Notes under the pieces: model-generated | What the model saw: the letters and a program-made list of their open reading frames with translations, nothing else | What the model was told of the DNA's origin: nothing | Database searches by the model: none | From: JASGMR01 sp963664675 | Lineage (GTDB): Bacteria; Thermotogota; Thermotogae; Petrotogales; Kosmotogaceae | Reading direction: 5' to 3' | NCBI GenBank assembly: GCA_963664675.2 | Contig: CAXXLB010000009.1 | Coordinates: forward strand, 434,001-498,000 | DNA length: 64,000 nucleotides | Shown here: positions 18,040-26,266 of the stretch, one piece after another | Layout of the letters: each line of letters begins with the position of its first letter | How positions within the stretch are numbered: position 1 is the stretch's first letter | Made by a program: the position numbers and the translations under genes

Positions 18040-18432
18040 CTATAATTCCAGTTTAAAATCAAATGGCAGAAGCTTTTTTGTTGTCGTTCTGATAATTTCA
18101 TTTTCAGAATAAATAATTACTTCAAAATCACCAAATTCACACATAAATTGCCTGCAGGCCCCGCATGGCGAAACCGGGTCATCCAAAGGTCCCGCCACAA
18201 CTAATGTTCTGAATTCTCTGTCACCATTGGATACCGCCGCACATATGGCGGACCTTTCAGCACAAATGGTCAATCCTATTGAACTGTTTTCAACATTCGT
18301 TCCAATAAATATCTCATCATTTTTTGTCAGCAAAGCCGCTCCAACAGGAAATTTTGAATAAGGAGAATATGAATTATCCCGTGCTTCAAGTGCTTTATCT
18401 ATCAGAATTTTTTCCAATTCCTTGGTCAACAT
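18040..18432 (-). CDS. cdd: Cytidine deaminase
   Basis: Deaminates cytidine and deoxycytidine to uridine in pyrimidine salvage. 130 residues, the size of the homotetrameric enzymes. Zinc ligands and catalytic glutamate appear as TICAERSA (CAE) and PCGACRQ (PCxxC). The substrate-binding YSPYSKFPVGAALL block is near the start. A GTG four codons upstream is possible, but the ATG at 18432 has better spacing to GGAAGG. Its 5' end overlaps the CBS-protein gene by 38 bases. Confidence 0.95.
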   Translation of the reverse strand: MLTKELEKILIDKALEARDNSYSPYSKFPVGAALLTKNDEIFIGTNVENSSIGLTICAERSAICAAVSNGDREFRTLVVAGPLDDPVSPCGACRQFMCEFGDFEVIIYSENEIIRTTTKKLLPFDFKLEL

Positions 18433-19759
18433 TTTCGATCTCACCTTCCAAAGTTAATTTAATTTTCTCGATCTTATTCCTGGCGGATGCCAGGATTTCA
18501 AAAGTATAGGGAGGATCTTTTATTATCTCTCCGGTCCTTGGAAACCTCTCAAGAAGTTCTAAAAGATAACCTCCTATCGTTTCAAATTCAGTTTCGGGAA
18601 AATCTATATCCAGTTCTCTCTCTATATCATTTATCTGAGTCATTCCATCCAGAATGTAGTTTGTGTCATCTATTTTTTTTATGTTTACTTCATCATCTTC
18701 TTCATCGTATTCATCGAATATTTCTCCTGTTAATTCTTCAATCAGATCTTCCATAGTTACCATACCCGCAGTACCACCATATTCATCAATTATTATTGCA
18801 ATATGACTTTTTTGATTTCTCAGCTCTTTGAGTAAATCATCGACTTTTTTCACTTCAGGAACAAAATATGGGGGCCGCATAATGTCTTTTGCCTTCATCT
18901 TTTCAAGCACCTTTGTATCTTCATTTCTTTCTAATAATAAACCCAAAATATCTTTGGCATAACAAATGCCAACAATTTTATCTATATTTTCTCTGAAAAC
19001 AGGTATACGAGAGTATCCCTCATCAGTCACAATTTTAAGCAAATTAGTCAGAACATCATTTTCATCTATACAAATCATTTCAACTCTGGGGGTCATTACC
19101 TCGTCCACGGAAATGTCTTTAATCTCCATGGTTCTTTTAAGCATTTTATGTTCTTCACTCTCTAAAATTCCTTCTTCATGGCCCATATCAAATGCAGAAA
19201 TTATTTCTTGCTGAGATATAATAGGAGAAAACTCCCCATCTTTATTGCCCAACAAATACATTATTAACTTCGATATCTTCAAAAGCAAGAAATTTACGGG
19301 TTTTAGAACAAAATTCATGAATGAAATTATTCCTATTACTTTCAAAAAAATCTTCTCGCTATTCGTTCTTGCATTTATTTTTGGTGTTATTTCACCAAAA
19401 ACTAATATTAAAAAGGTCATTACTCCCGTAACAATCGCTAAAATTATACCCTGGGAACCGGGTACGATTGTGGTTACTAATAAAGTCGCTATCGATGAGG
19501 CCAATATATTTACCAGATTATTCATCACCAGTATGGTCGTTAAAAATCTATCGGGATTTTTGACAAAATCTTCTATCTCATTTTTTATTCTCTTACTTTT
19601 TACCCTTTCTTTCAATTCCTTTAATTTTAAAACTCCCAAAGACATCATCGCTGTTTCAGATCCGGAAAAAACCCCGGAAAGATAAAGAAGAAATCCTAAA
19701 AAAAGTATATATAAAAAAATACTAAGCGGGTCACCACCAGCAGGTCCAGCATCTTCCAC
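18395..19759 (-). CDS. CNNM/CBS-domain membrane protein (CorC/HlyC/TlyC family)
   Basis: 454 residues. An N-terminal CNNM (DUF21) membrane domain spans about residues 10-190, with a SGSETAMMS motif at 31-39. Two CBS domains follow, around VDEVMTPRVEMICID and AKDIMRPPYFVPEVK. A CorC_HlyC domain (YILDGMTQINDIERELDIDFPE onwards) ends the protein. The family includes magnesium or sodium/magnesium exporters; 'hemolysin' names are historical. The start is GTG, preceded by GGAGG at a rather long 13-base spacing. Confidence 0.9.
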   Translation of the reverse strand: MEDAGPAGGDPLSIFLYILFLGFLLYLSGVFSGSETAMMSLGVLKLKELKERVKSKRIKNEIEDFVKNPDRFLTTILVMNNLVNILASSIATLLVTTIVPGSQGIILAIVTGVMTFLILVFGEITPKINARTNSEKIFLKVIGIISFMNFVLKPVNFLLLKISKLIMYLLGNKDGEFSPIISQQEIISAFDMGHEEGILESEEHKMLKRTMEIKDISVDEVMTPRVEMICIDENDVLTNLLKIVTDEGYSRIPVFRENIDKIVGICYAKDILGLLLERNEDTKVLEKMKAKDIMRPPYFVPEVKKVDDLLKELRNQKSHIAIIIDEYGGTAGMVTMEDLIEELTGEIFDEYDEEDDEVNIKKIDDTNYILDGMTQINDIERELDIDFPETEFETIGGYLLELLERFPRTGEIIKDPPYTFEILASARNKIEKIKLTLEGEIENVDQGIGKNSDR

Positions 19760-19778
19760 TTTTTACTTTACACCTCCA

Positions 19779-20249
19779 TTAAAAATGATATTTTTTACCT
19801 ATATCTATAGTATAGCTTCTGTATAATTGTTCCAAAAGCAATAAAACACTCATCTCATGAGTAAAGGTCATTTTTGACAATGATAGTTTGTGCCAATTTT
19901 TTTCCAGTATTCTCGAACTCAGACCATATGGACCACCAATTAAAAAAGTAATTTTACTTTTACCGTTGTTAAATATATCGTTTATTTTCCTGTTAAACTC
20001 AACACTGGTAAATTCTTCCCCCTTCTCATGAAGCACGAATACTTCTTCGCTTTCATTTATATTTTTCAAATATAAATCTGCCTCTTTCTCTTTAATATTT
20101 TCAGGGGGCAGGTTCCTGTAATTTTTCAAAGGATAATATTTAATTCTGGTTTCAAAAGAGGAACTCAGCCACTTTCTATACTGATTTATTCCTTCGATTA
20201 TATACCGGGAATGAGGTTTACCAATCACATGTATTTCAATTTTTGTCAT
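19779..20249 (-). CDS. rlmH: 23S rRNA (pseudouridine1915-N3)-methyltransferase RlmH
   Basis: SPOUT methyltransferase that modifies pseudouridine 1915 in helix 69. 156 residues, the family length. The knot and SAM site are clear: FLIGGPYGLSSRIL, LSLSKMTFTHEMSVLLLLEQ, and the C-terminus YRSYTIDIGKKYHF. An upstream in-frame extension of five residues is possible; the start MTKIEIHVIGK at 20249 matches the family and overlaps the preceding gene's 3' end by 14 bases. Confidence 0.94.
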   Translation of the reverse strand: MTKIEIHVIGKPHSRYIIEGINQYRKWLSSSFETRIKYYPLKNYRNLPPENIKEKEADLYLKNINESEEVFVLHEKGEEFTSVEFNRKINDIFNNGKSKITFLIGGPYGLSSRILEKNWHKLSLSKMTFTHEMSVLLLLEQLYRSYTIDIGKKYHF

Positions 20250-20820
20250 AAACACATTTCCCATCTATAAATACATTGATTATATCAGAATAGTTCAAAT
20301 CAAAACAAGGTTGGTCCGGCACATCCATAACACAGTAAAAATCCGCATTATTACCAATTTCAATCGGATTAAAATCGTTTCCATTCAAATTTGGAAATCT
20401 TATAGAGTTTTTCCCCATCAAATGATCTTTCAAATCATTGCTTCTGCTTTTATTCATAAAATCTTCTTTAAAAACCTTTATAGGTTGAGAATCATTCAGC
20501 AAATCTATGAGTTTTTCAGTTCCCTTAAAAAAAACCGTGGTGACACCCATTTTCAATTTTCTTCTCAGGATAAAATTGGCATGAATGTAATCGTCTAATA
20601 AATTCTCCTCTTCTTCAAAAAAAATTGTATCAACAGATCCGGGAAAAATAAGGTAACCCGATCCATCCATACATTCATATGCAAATTTATATTCTTTTCC
20701 TATATATTTATATAAACCGTTTGATAATCCTACGTTAATCTTCTCTTTAATCAATTCACCATTTTGACCATAACTGAGCCTTGAAATGTTATATATAAAA
20801 TAGCTATAGTCATCATTCAT
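20236..20820 (-). CDS. Shrunken amidohydrolase-like protein lacking metal ligands
   Basis: 194 residues, not a standard family member. The ends look like an amidohydrolase. Residues 10-41 resemble the N-terminal beta-sandwich strand plus IGKE. Residues 58-65 (IFPGSVDT) match the PGxVDT strand, and GVTTV appears at 92-96. Residues 157-191 match the ADFxxxD...VFIDGKxVY closing strands. The HxH that should follow PGSVDT is replaced by IFFEEEE. The middle of the barrel, about 200 residues in intact enzymes, is reduced to about 60. Catalysis is unlikely. It overlaps ftcD by 8 bases and rlmH by 14, so it is still translated in step. It could be a hutI-type relic reused structurally. Confidence 0.6.
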   Translation of the reverse strand: MNDDYSYFIYNISRLSYGQNGELIKEKINVGLSNGLYKYIGKEYKFAYECMDGSGYLIFPGSVDTIFFEEEENLLDDYIHANFILRRKLKMGVTTVFFKGTEKLIDLLNDSQPIKVFKEDFMNKSRSNDLKDHLMGKNSIRFPNLNGNDFNPIEIGNNADFYCVMDVPDQPCFDLNYSDIINVFIDGKCVYDKN

Positions 20821-21718
20821 TAGACTTAGCTAAAATATTGTTTTCAAGAACATAGTTTTGATCAAATTTATTTATTCTTAAATAGTATTCTGCTACTTCA
20901 CAAATCGCCCTTTGTGGAACCAAACCAATTATTTCACTTCCCAGAATCTGCACACCATATCTCTCTGCTTCATTTTTAATCACTTCAAACACTCTATAAA
21001 TAGGCGTCTTTTTATAATTAGTAAGATTCATTGATATTTGAACGATCCCCTTTTCTTCCAATCTGAATCCGAGTGCTTTAACATATCTAAAACCACCACT
21101 TATATGTCTGACCGCCTTCGCAATTTTTTGAGCAATTTGGAGATCGTTTGTATTCAGATCAACGTTGAAAGCTATAAGGGGTTCTCTGCAACCTACAACT
21201 GTGACTCCTGCAGTTTCATGAACAATATCAGGACCATAATCCGGTTTCCACTCCTCAAGCTTTATTTTTTCAGGAAAATTTTCAAATTCTCCCTTCCGTA
21301 TATTTGAAAGATTCTTTCTGTAAGATGCAGAAGCGGATTTCTCATACATAAATACCGGTATATTCAATTCTTTTCCTATCTTTTCACCTAATTTATGAGA
21401 AATGGTAATACATTCATCAACACTGGAATTTAAAATCGGTATTAAAGGAATGACATCCGTTGCCCCTACCCGGGGATGTTCACCATGATGCTTCCTTAAA
21501 TCTATCAGCTCAGAAGCTTTTTTTACCATTAAAAACAGCGCTTCCATCATATCTTCGGGTTCCCCGGCTAAAGTTACAACAGAACGATTATGATCTTTAT
21601 CACTCGAATAATCTAAAACCCAAACTTTCCCGGTTTTCTTCGCCTGGGTTACAATTTCCTCAACAATTTCCTCATTTTTGCCTTCGCTAAAGTTTGGTAC
21701 TGATTCAATTATTTTCAA
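20813..21718 (-). CDS. ftcD: Glutamate formimidoyltransferase
   Basis: Transfers the formimino group from formiminoglutamate to tetrahydrofolate. 301 residues, the transferase domain alone. It starts KIIESVPNFSEGKNEEIVEEIV. DYSSDKDHNRSVVTLAG, HPRVGATDVIPLIP (the substrate-binding block near residues 85-98) and GFRYVKALGFRLEEKGIVQISMNLTNY are all family features. The cyclodeaminase domain fused to it in animals is a separate gene here (54019-54651). The start is TTG, with GGAGGG 6 bases before it. Confidence 0.93.
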   Translation of the reverse strand: MKIIESVPNFSEGKNEEIVEEIVTQAKKTGKVWVLDYSSDKDHNRSVVTLAGEPEDMMEALFLMVKKASELIDLRKHHGEHPRVGATDVIPLIPILNSSVDECITISHKLGEKIGKELNIPVFMYEKSASASYRKNLSNIRKGEFENFPEKIKLEEWKPDYGPDIVHETAGVTVVGCREPLIAFNVDLNTNDLQIAQKIAKAVRHISGGFRYVKALGFRLEEKGIVQISMNLTNYKKTPIYRVFEVIKNEAERYGVQILGSEIIGLVPQRAICEVAEYYLRINKFDQNYVLENNILAKSNE

Positions 21719-21750
21719 TGTTCTCCCTCCATAAAGAAAGATACCAAGTA

Positions 21751-21778
21751 ATTATAACAAATTTAATTTTATATTTAA
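21751..21778 (-). promoter_or_regulatory. Possible promoter for the ftcD-to-Gfo/Idh gene string
   Basis: The minus strand has TATAAT (21751-21756), 32 bases before the ftcD start, with a poor TTAAAT 16 bases further upstream. It lies in the only gap (90 bases) between ttuA and ftcD. The -10 is good but the -35 is weak. Confidence 0.4.
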
Positions 21779-21808
21779 CTACTCATTGATTTTTTTTGTA
21801 TAAATTTT

Positions 21809-22723
21809 TTACTCATTATCACTCAAGACTTTCTCTTTTATTCTACAATAGTTACATACATCCTGAGTCGTTGGATACCCACATATTTTGCAACTTCTTT
21901 CATCTATATGCTCATCTTTCTCCTCAAAAAAAATTCTGGATTTATTCCTGTAGAAATCGAAAAGAAATCTCTGTTTAGAGCCACTCATAATTTCCTCGAG
22001 TGTTGAAAGAACATGTTTATATTTTTTTGAATTCGCTCCCTTTGAAAGCGGGCATTCATAATCAATATATTCAATTTTGTTTATCAGGTTGTAAACAGCC
22101 ACTTCTCTATCAGTTAAATAAATCAGTGGTTTTGCTTTATCAACAAGTTTATCAATATTTTTTTCTAATTTTGGAAATTGTTTCTTCAAATACTCTAATT
22201 TCCAGCCCAATACATTTCCAAAAAGAAGTGCCGATTCGTCATCTAAATTGTGTCCCGTACAGATAACCCCGTATCCGCTTTCATATGCATACTTATTAAG
22301 CAAATATCTTTTGACAAGACCACAGACCGAACAATTAGTTCTATGAACCTCCCTGGCAATTTTCAATATATTATTACCCGCGAACTCATCTCCTAATTTT
22401 ATTATATGTAAATCAAGGGATTTTTCTTTTGCAAATTTTTCGGAAAGTTCTACTGACTGTTCTGAGTATTGAGGGATGCCAAGATCTATTATTACACCCT
22501 TTGTCTCATATCCCAACCTAAAAAGGACATCCCACAAAGCCAGGCTGTCCTTTCCGCCGGAAATCGCTATTAAAATTTTTTCATCATTTTTGAATAAATC
22601 GAAATTCTTAATCGCTTTTTCAACTCTTGCCCTGAAAAATTCATCGTAATGATTCCTGCAAAAGGCTATATTATGCTGACGCAATTCGATTATTGCATTA
22701 TCTTCACATTTTCCACACCGCAT
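21809..22723 (-). CDS. ttuA: tRNA-5-methyluridine(54) 2-sulfurtransferase TtuA
   Basis: Thiolates T54 of tRNA, a heat-stabilising modification. 304 residues. An N-terminal zinc site has C3xxC6 and C22xxH25. The PP-loop SGGKDS is at 55-60. Three cysteines (C131, C134, C224) are placed as in the [4Fe-4S]-binding members. A C-terminal zinc site has C278xxC281 and C290xxC293. The start is fixed by the first CxxC, which makes a 34-base overlap with murC. It sits at the 3' end of the murein operon, and the function of that linkage is unclear. TtuA is a marker of thermophily. Confidence 0.92.
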   Translation of the reverse strand: MRCGKCEDNAIIELRQHNIAFCRNHYDEFFRARVEKAIKNFDLFKNDEKILIAISGGKDSLALWDVLFRLGYETKGVIIDLGIPQYSEQSVELSEKFAKEKSLDLHIIKLGDEFAGNNILKIAREVHRTNCSVCGLVKRYLLNKYAYESGYGVICTGHNLDDESALLFGNVLGWKLEYLKKQFPKLEKNIDKLVDKAKPLIYLTDREVAVYNLINKIEYIDYECPLSKGANSKKYKHVLSTLEEIMSGSKQRFLFDFYRNKSRIFFEEKDEHIDERSCKICGYPTTQDVCNYCRIKEKVLSDNE

Positions 22724-24072
22724 TTATCATTTTCCTCTGAACAGTATCTATTCAAATAATTTCTCGAAGCCTTTATTATATCTCCGGCTCCCATAAATAT
22801 TATTACAGAATTTCTTTTTAAATTAATCCATTCATCTATTTCAAAAAAATCCACAGCATGAACTACAGGTATATTCTTCTCAAGCAAGCCACGGACAATT
22901 TCATGTTCATTTACATCGTTCTTTATTTTTTCGTATGCTTCGTATAATTTATACACACATACCTCATCGGCAAAACTGAGTGATTTGGCAAAATTACCAT
23001 TTTCTCTTTTGAGTCTTGAATACCTGTGAGGCTGAAAAACAATGCAGGTTTTATTATCGGGAAAAGCCTCTTTGGCAGCCGTAATGGTACATCTTATTTC
23101 ATCCGGCGTGTGAGCATAATCATCTATTATTATATTGTTGTTAGAATTCTTAGTCGATTTTATCGTGAATCTTCTGTCTACAGATTTCAACATTGGAATT
23201 TTTTCCTTAATTAAATCAATATCCATTCCATATTCAATGCAAAAGGCTATCGACGCAACAGCATTATAAACATTGAATTCTCCGGGCAGATTGATTCGGA
23301 ATTCACCTAAACTTTCATTGCCTCTTTTCAATTTGAAAATCTGTGCGGTTTTATCTATTTTCCTATCATAAAATCTGTAGAAACCATTATTTTTTCCAAA
23401 AGATATCCCGTTTCCTGCGAAAATTTCCCTCGCATTTTCATCATCAGCATTATATATAACAATTCCACTTAAATTTTTTGAGTACATTTTAAAAGAATTA
23501 TACAAATTTTTTTTGTTTTCAGAATAATGCTCCAGGTGATCAAACCTTATATTCGTTATTATCGCATGTTTAGGCTTAACTGTGGCGAAAAAACCATCAC
23601 TCTCATCTATTTCACTCACCAATATATCCTTTCCATGCTTATAATTACTGTTGGGAAGGAAATTATAATTCCCACCCAGAAAAACCCCTGTATTCAAATA
23701 TTCATTCAATAAACACGAAACTAACGCTGTGGTAGTGGTTTTTCCATCCGTTCCCGTAATACCTAAAGATTCTCTTTTCCTCAAAATCTTTTTAAGAAGT
23801 TCCATTCTGAAGATTATTCTTTTATTTTCCACAATCCCTCTTTTTATTTCGGGATTATCATCTTTTATCGCTGTGGATCTGATTATATAATCAGGATTTT
23901 TCCAATTATCGTAATTATGATTTATGAATACCTCTATCCCACGATTTTCAAGAATGACAGTCATTTCATTCTGTTCGTAATTAGACCCATAAACCTCATG
24001 CCCCTCATCCGCTAAAAACATGGCCAGGCTGCTCATACCAATTCCGCCTATACCAATAAAATGAAATCTCAA
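22690..24072 (-). CDS. murC: UDP-N-acetylmuramate--L-alanine ligase
   Basis: First Mur ligase of peptidoglycan precursor synthesis. 460 residues. An N-terminal Rossmann-type block FHFIGIGGIGMSSLAMFLAD comes first. The ATP loop is GITGTDGKTTTTALV near residue 107, and a VSEIDESDGFF block and the ligase C-domain with IIDDYAHTPDEI follow. The start is TTG, with GGAGG 7 bases upstream; it overlaps the murG stop by 4 bases. Confidence 0.95.
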   Translation of the reverse strand: MRFHFIGIGGIGMSSLAMFLADEGHEVYGSNYEQNEMTVILENRGIEVFINHNYDNWKNPDYIIRSTAIKDDNPEIKRGIVENKRIIFRMELLKKILRKRESLGITGTDGKTTTTALVSCLLNEYLNTGVFLGGNYNFLPNSNYKHGKDILVSEIDESDGFFATVKPKHAIITNIRFDHLEHYSENKKNLYNSFKMYSKNLSGIVIYNADDENAREIFAGNGISFGKNNGFYRFYDRKIDKTAQIFKLKRGNESLGEFRINLPGEFNVYNAVASIAFCIEYGMDIDLIKEKIPMLKSVDRRFTIKSTKNSNNNIIIDDYAHTPDEIRCTITAAKEAFPDNKTCIVFQPHRYSRLKRENGNFAKSLSFADEVCVYKLYEAYEKIKNDVNEHEIVRGLLEKNIPVVHAVDFFEIDEWINLKRNSVIIFMGAGDIIKASRNYLNRYCSEENDKCGVENVKIMQ

Positions 24073-25124
24073 AATTCTACCTCCCGTTCTATAGCATCTA
24101 TCATTATATCAACTGGATCTCTATAATTATTTATTTCTGGATGTTTCAAAGATAAAATTTTTTCAATTTTTAAAGTTAGATTCCTTTCGTTCAATTCATT
24201 TTCAAGTATAACATATCCCAAACCATATTTTTCAAGGGATTTAGCATTGTAATACTGATGGTTTTCGGCAGCATATTTTTTTGGAATTATGATACCGGGC
24301 ACATTGTAATATTTCAATTCCGCAATTGAAGAAGCGCCGCCGCTCGAAACTACTCCGTCGACTACAGCAATATATTCATGAAGATTATCAATGTAATCAA
24401 AACTTCTCACAAAATCATATTTTTTTAATTCTTCGGATATTTTAATATTTCCGGTAACATGTATATAATTTATCCCTTTGTTTCCTTTTTCATATACTTT
24501 CATCATAGTATCATTTATTACAGGGGAGCCAAAACTTCCACCAACAACCAGTATTACTGGCCTGGAATCTGAAAATTTCAATTCGTCAAGTTTCTTCTCT
24601 CTATCTGGAACACACTTTCTAATCGGTATACCGGTATAAATAATTTTTTCTTCAGGTAGCAAAAAATATTTTTTGCTTTCTTCAAAAGAGATGAAAACAT
24701 TATGTGCATATTTCGAAAGCTTTTTATTGCTCAAACCCGGTTTCGCGTTTTGGGAATGAATAAATATTTTCCTGTTAAGTGAATTTGCTGCTTTTATTAT
24801 AGGATAAGAAACATAGCCTCCAGTAGAAAAAATGAAATCGGGGGAAAACTCTTTCAATTTTCTTTTTATTTCATTTATCTTTTTCCTGTGATTATGAACA
24901 ACAATAAAGTTTTTCGGATGGTACAGCGGCCTGATAAGACCTCGAATATCAAGTGAGAATTTTTCAACTCCCGGAAAATCTTTTTCAATTTTTTTATCCT
25001 CTAATTTATCCTTAACTGTGAAGTATAAGATATCCACAGGGTATCTTCCTGCAATACCTTTTATAAATGCTAAAACTGGGTAATAATGTCCACCCGTCCC
25101 GCCACCACAAACAGCTATTTTCAT
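24069..25124 (-). CDS. murG: UDP-GlcNAc:undecaprenyl-PP-MurNAc-pentapeptide GlcNAc transferase
   Basis: Makes lipid II from lipid I at the inner face of the membrane. 351 residues of GT-B fold. The glycine loop GGGTGGHYYPVLAF is at residues 7-20, VVGGSFGSPVINDTM is near 200, and VVSSGGASSIAELKYYNVPGIIIP, the UDP-GlcNAc site, is near 263. Its start overlaps the ftsW stop by 4 bases, in an unbroken mur operon. Confidence 0.94.
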   Translation of the reverse strand: MKIAVCGGGTGGHYYPVLAFIKGIAGRYPVDILYFTVKDKLEDKKIEKDFPGVEKFSLDIRGLIRPLYHPKNFIVVHNHRKKINEIKRKLKEFSPDFIFSTGGYVSYPIIKAANSLNRKIFIHSQNAKPGLSNKKLSKYAHNVFISFEESKKYFLLPEEKIIYTGIPIRKCVPDREKKLDELKFSDSRPVILVVGGSFGSPVINDTMMKVYEKGNKGINYIHVTGNIKISEELKKYDFVRSFDYIDNLHEYIAVVDGVVSSGGASSIAELKYYNVPGIIIPKKYAAENHQYYNAKSLEKYGLGYVILENELNERNLTLKIEKILSLKHPEINNYRDPVDIMIDAIEREVEF

Positions 25125-26266
25125 TTGCCTTCCTCAATAGTTTTTTCAGATGACCCTCTATCACTTTCCTCTTCTTCTTTTTTATTTTCAAAAAGAATGC
25201 TGAAAACAAATCCGAATCCGATCGTCAGAGATATAATCGAAGATCCTCCATAGCTCACAAATGGAAGAGTAATACCAGTTGGCGGAAACAGACCCAGATT
25301 AACCGCTATATGAATTGAAGCCTGCAAAAGTATGAAAAGGGAGAAACCGACTATGTATAATTTACCATCTCTTTTTTTACAACGCTTTGTTGCAATTACT
25401 ATGAGAGTTCTTGTCAGCCCAATATAAGCAAACATCAAAATAAAGACACCTACAAGTCCTAATTCTTCACCTATAGTGGCAAATATAAAATCCGAATATG
25501 TAACCGGTAAACTATATTTTATAATCCCTTTGCTAGGTCCTGTACCCAATAATCCCCCGGAAGGGAAAGCACTTATGCTCAATTCCACCTGTTCGTGTGC
25601 TTCTCCTTCAAAACCAGAGATAAAGGAAAGCAATCTTTCAACTTGATAATCTTCTAAAAATCCTCCAAAAACAGCGACGATAAAAACAACTATAACCAGT
25701 CCGACAATCATAAATAAATAAAGAAATTTTACTTCTCCTAGAACCATCATAATAAAAGTTATCATCAAAAGCACAAGCGCCGTTGACAAATCGGTTTCAA
25801 CAGCCACTAATCCTATCATAGGTAAGACTAGTAAAACAGGAATAAGAACCGTTTTAATAAAATTTCCATCATCTTCTTTCTTCAGATTCCCATAATATTT
25901 AGCCATTAAAAGAATTATTATTATTTTTGCAAGTTCTGAGGGTTGAAAATTGATAAATCCTAAATCGATCCATCTATAAGACCCGCCTCTGCTGGGAAAA
26001 AGAAAAACCGCAGCGAGTAAAACGAGTATTGCTGGATAATATAATTTAAAAGATAGTTTAAAATGAGTTGTTCCTTTTAAAAGTATAATAAATATTGCCG
26101 CTAAAGCTCCAAGTATTAAAGAAAAAATCTGTCTCAAAACATTATCAGTTGCGTCAAATCCTATTAATTTTACTTCCATTGGTATTCCTGCACTATAAAT
26201 GAATGCAAAACCAAAGGATAACAATATGCTCAAAAAAATTGTCAGTAATAAATAATCACGATTCAT
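25121..26266 (-). CDS. ftsW: SEDS-family cell division protein (FtsW-type)
   Basis: Polytopic peptidoglycan glycosyltransferase, 381 residues with about ten membrane segments. The family signature near the C-terminus reads NLGLFPPTGITLPFVSYGGSSI (split here: NLGLFPPTGI, then TLPFVSYGGSS). The FQPSELAKI block is near residue 110. A charged cytoplasmic tail ends it. The location between murD and murG favours FtsW over RodA. It overlaps murD by 11 bases. Confidence 0.92.
   Translation of the reverse strand: MNRDYLLLTIFLSILLSFGFAFIYSAGIPMEVKLIGFDATDNVLRQIFSLILGALAAIFIILLKGTTHFKLSFKLYYPAILVLLAAVFLFPSRGGSYRWIDLGFINFQPSELAKIIIILLMAKYYGNLKKEDDGNFIKTVLIPVLLVLPMIGLVAVETDLSTALVLLMITFIMMVLGEVKFLYLFMIVGLVIVVFIVAVFGGFLEDYQVERLLSFISGFEGEAHEQVELSISAFPSGGLLGTGPSKGIIKYSLPVTYSDFIFATIGEELGLVGVFILMFAYIGLTRTLIVIATKRCKKRDGKLYIVGFSLFILLQASIHIAVNLGLFPPTGITLPFVSYGGSSIISLTIGFGFVFSILFENKKEEEESDRGSSEKTIEEGK

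Noticed and set aside
21809..22723. TilS or TtcA identity for the PP-loop protein
   Set aside because: The two terminal zinc sites and the C131/C134/C224 arrangement fit TtuA; TtcA lacks the terminal zinc ribbons and TilS lacks all of these cysteines.
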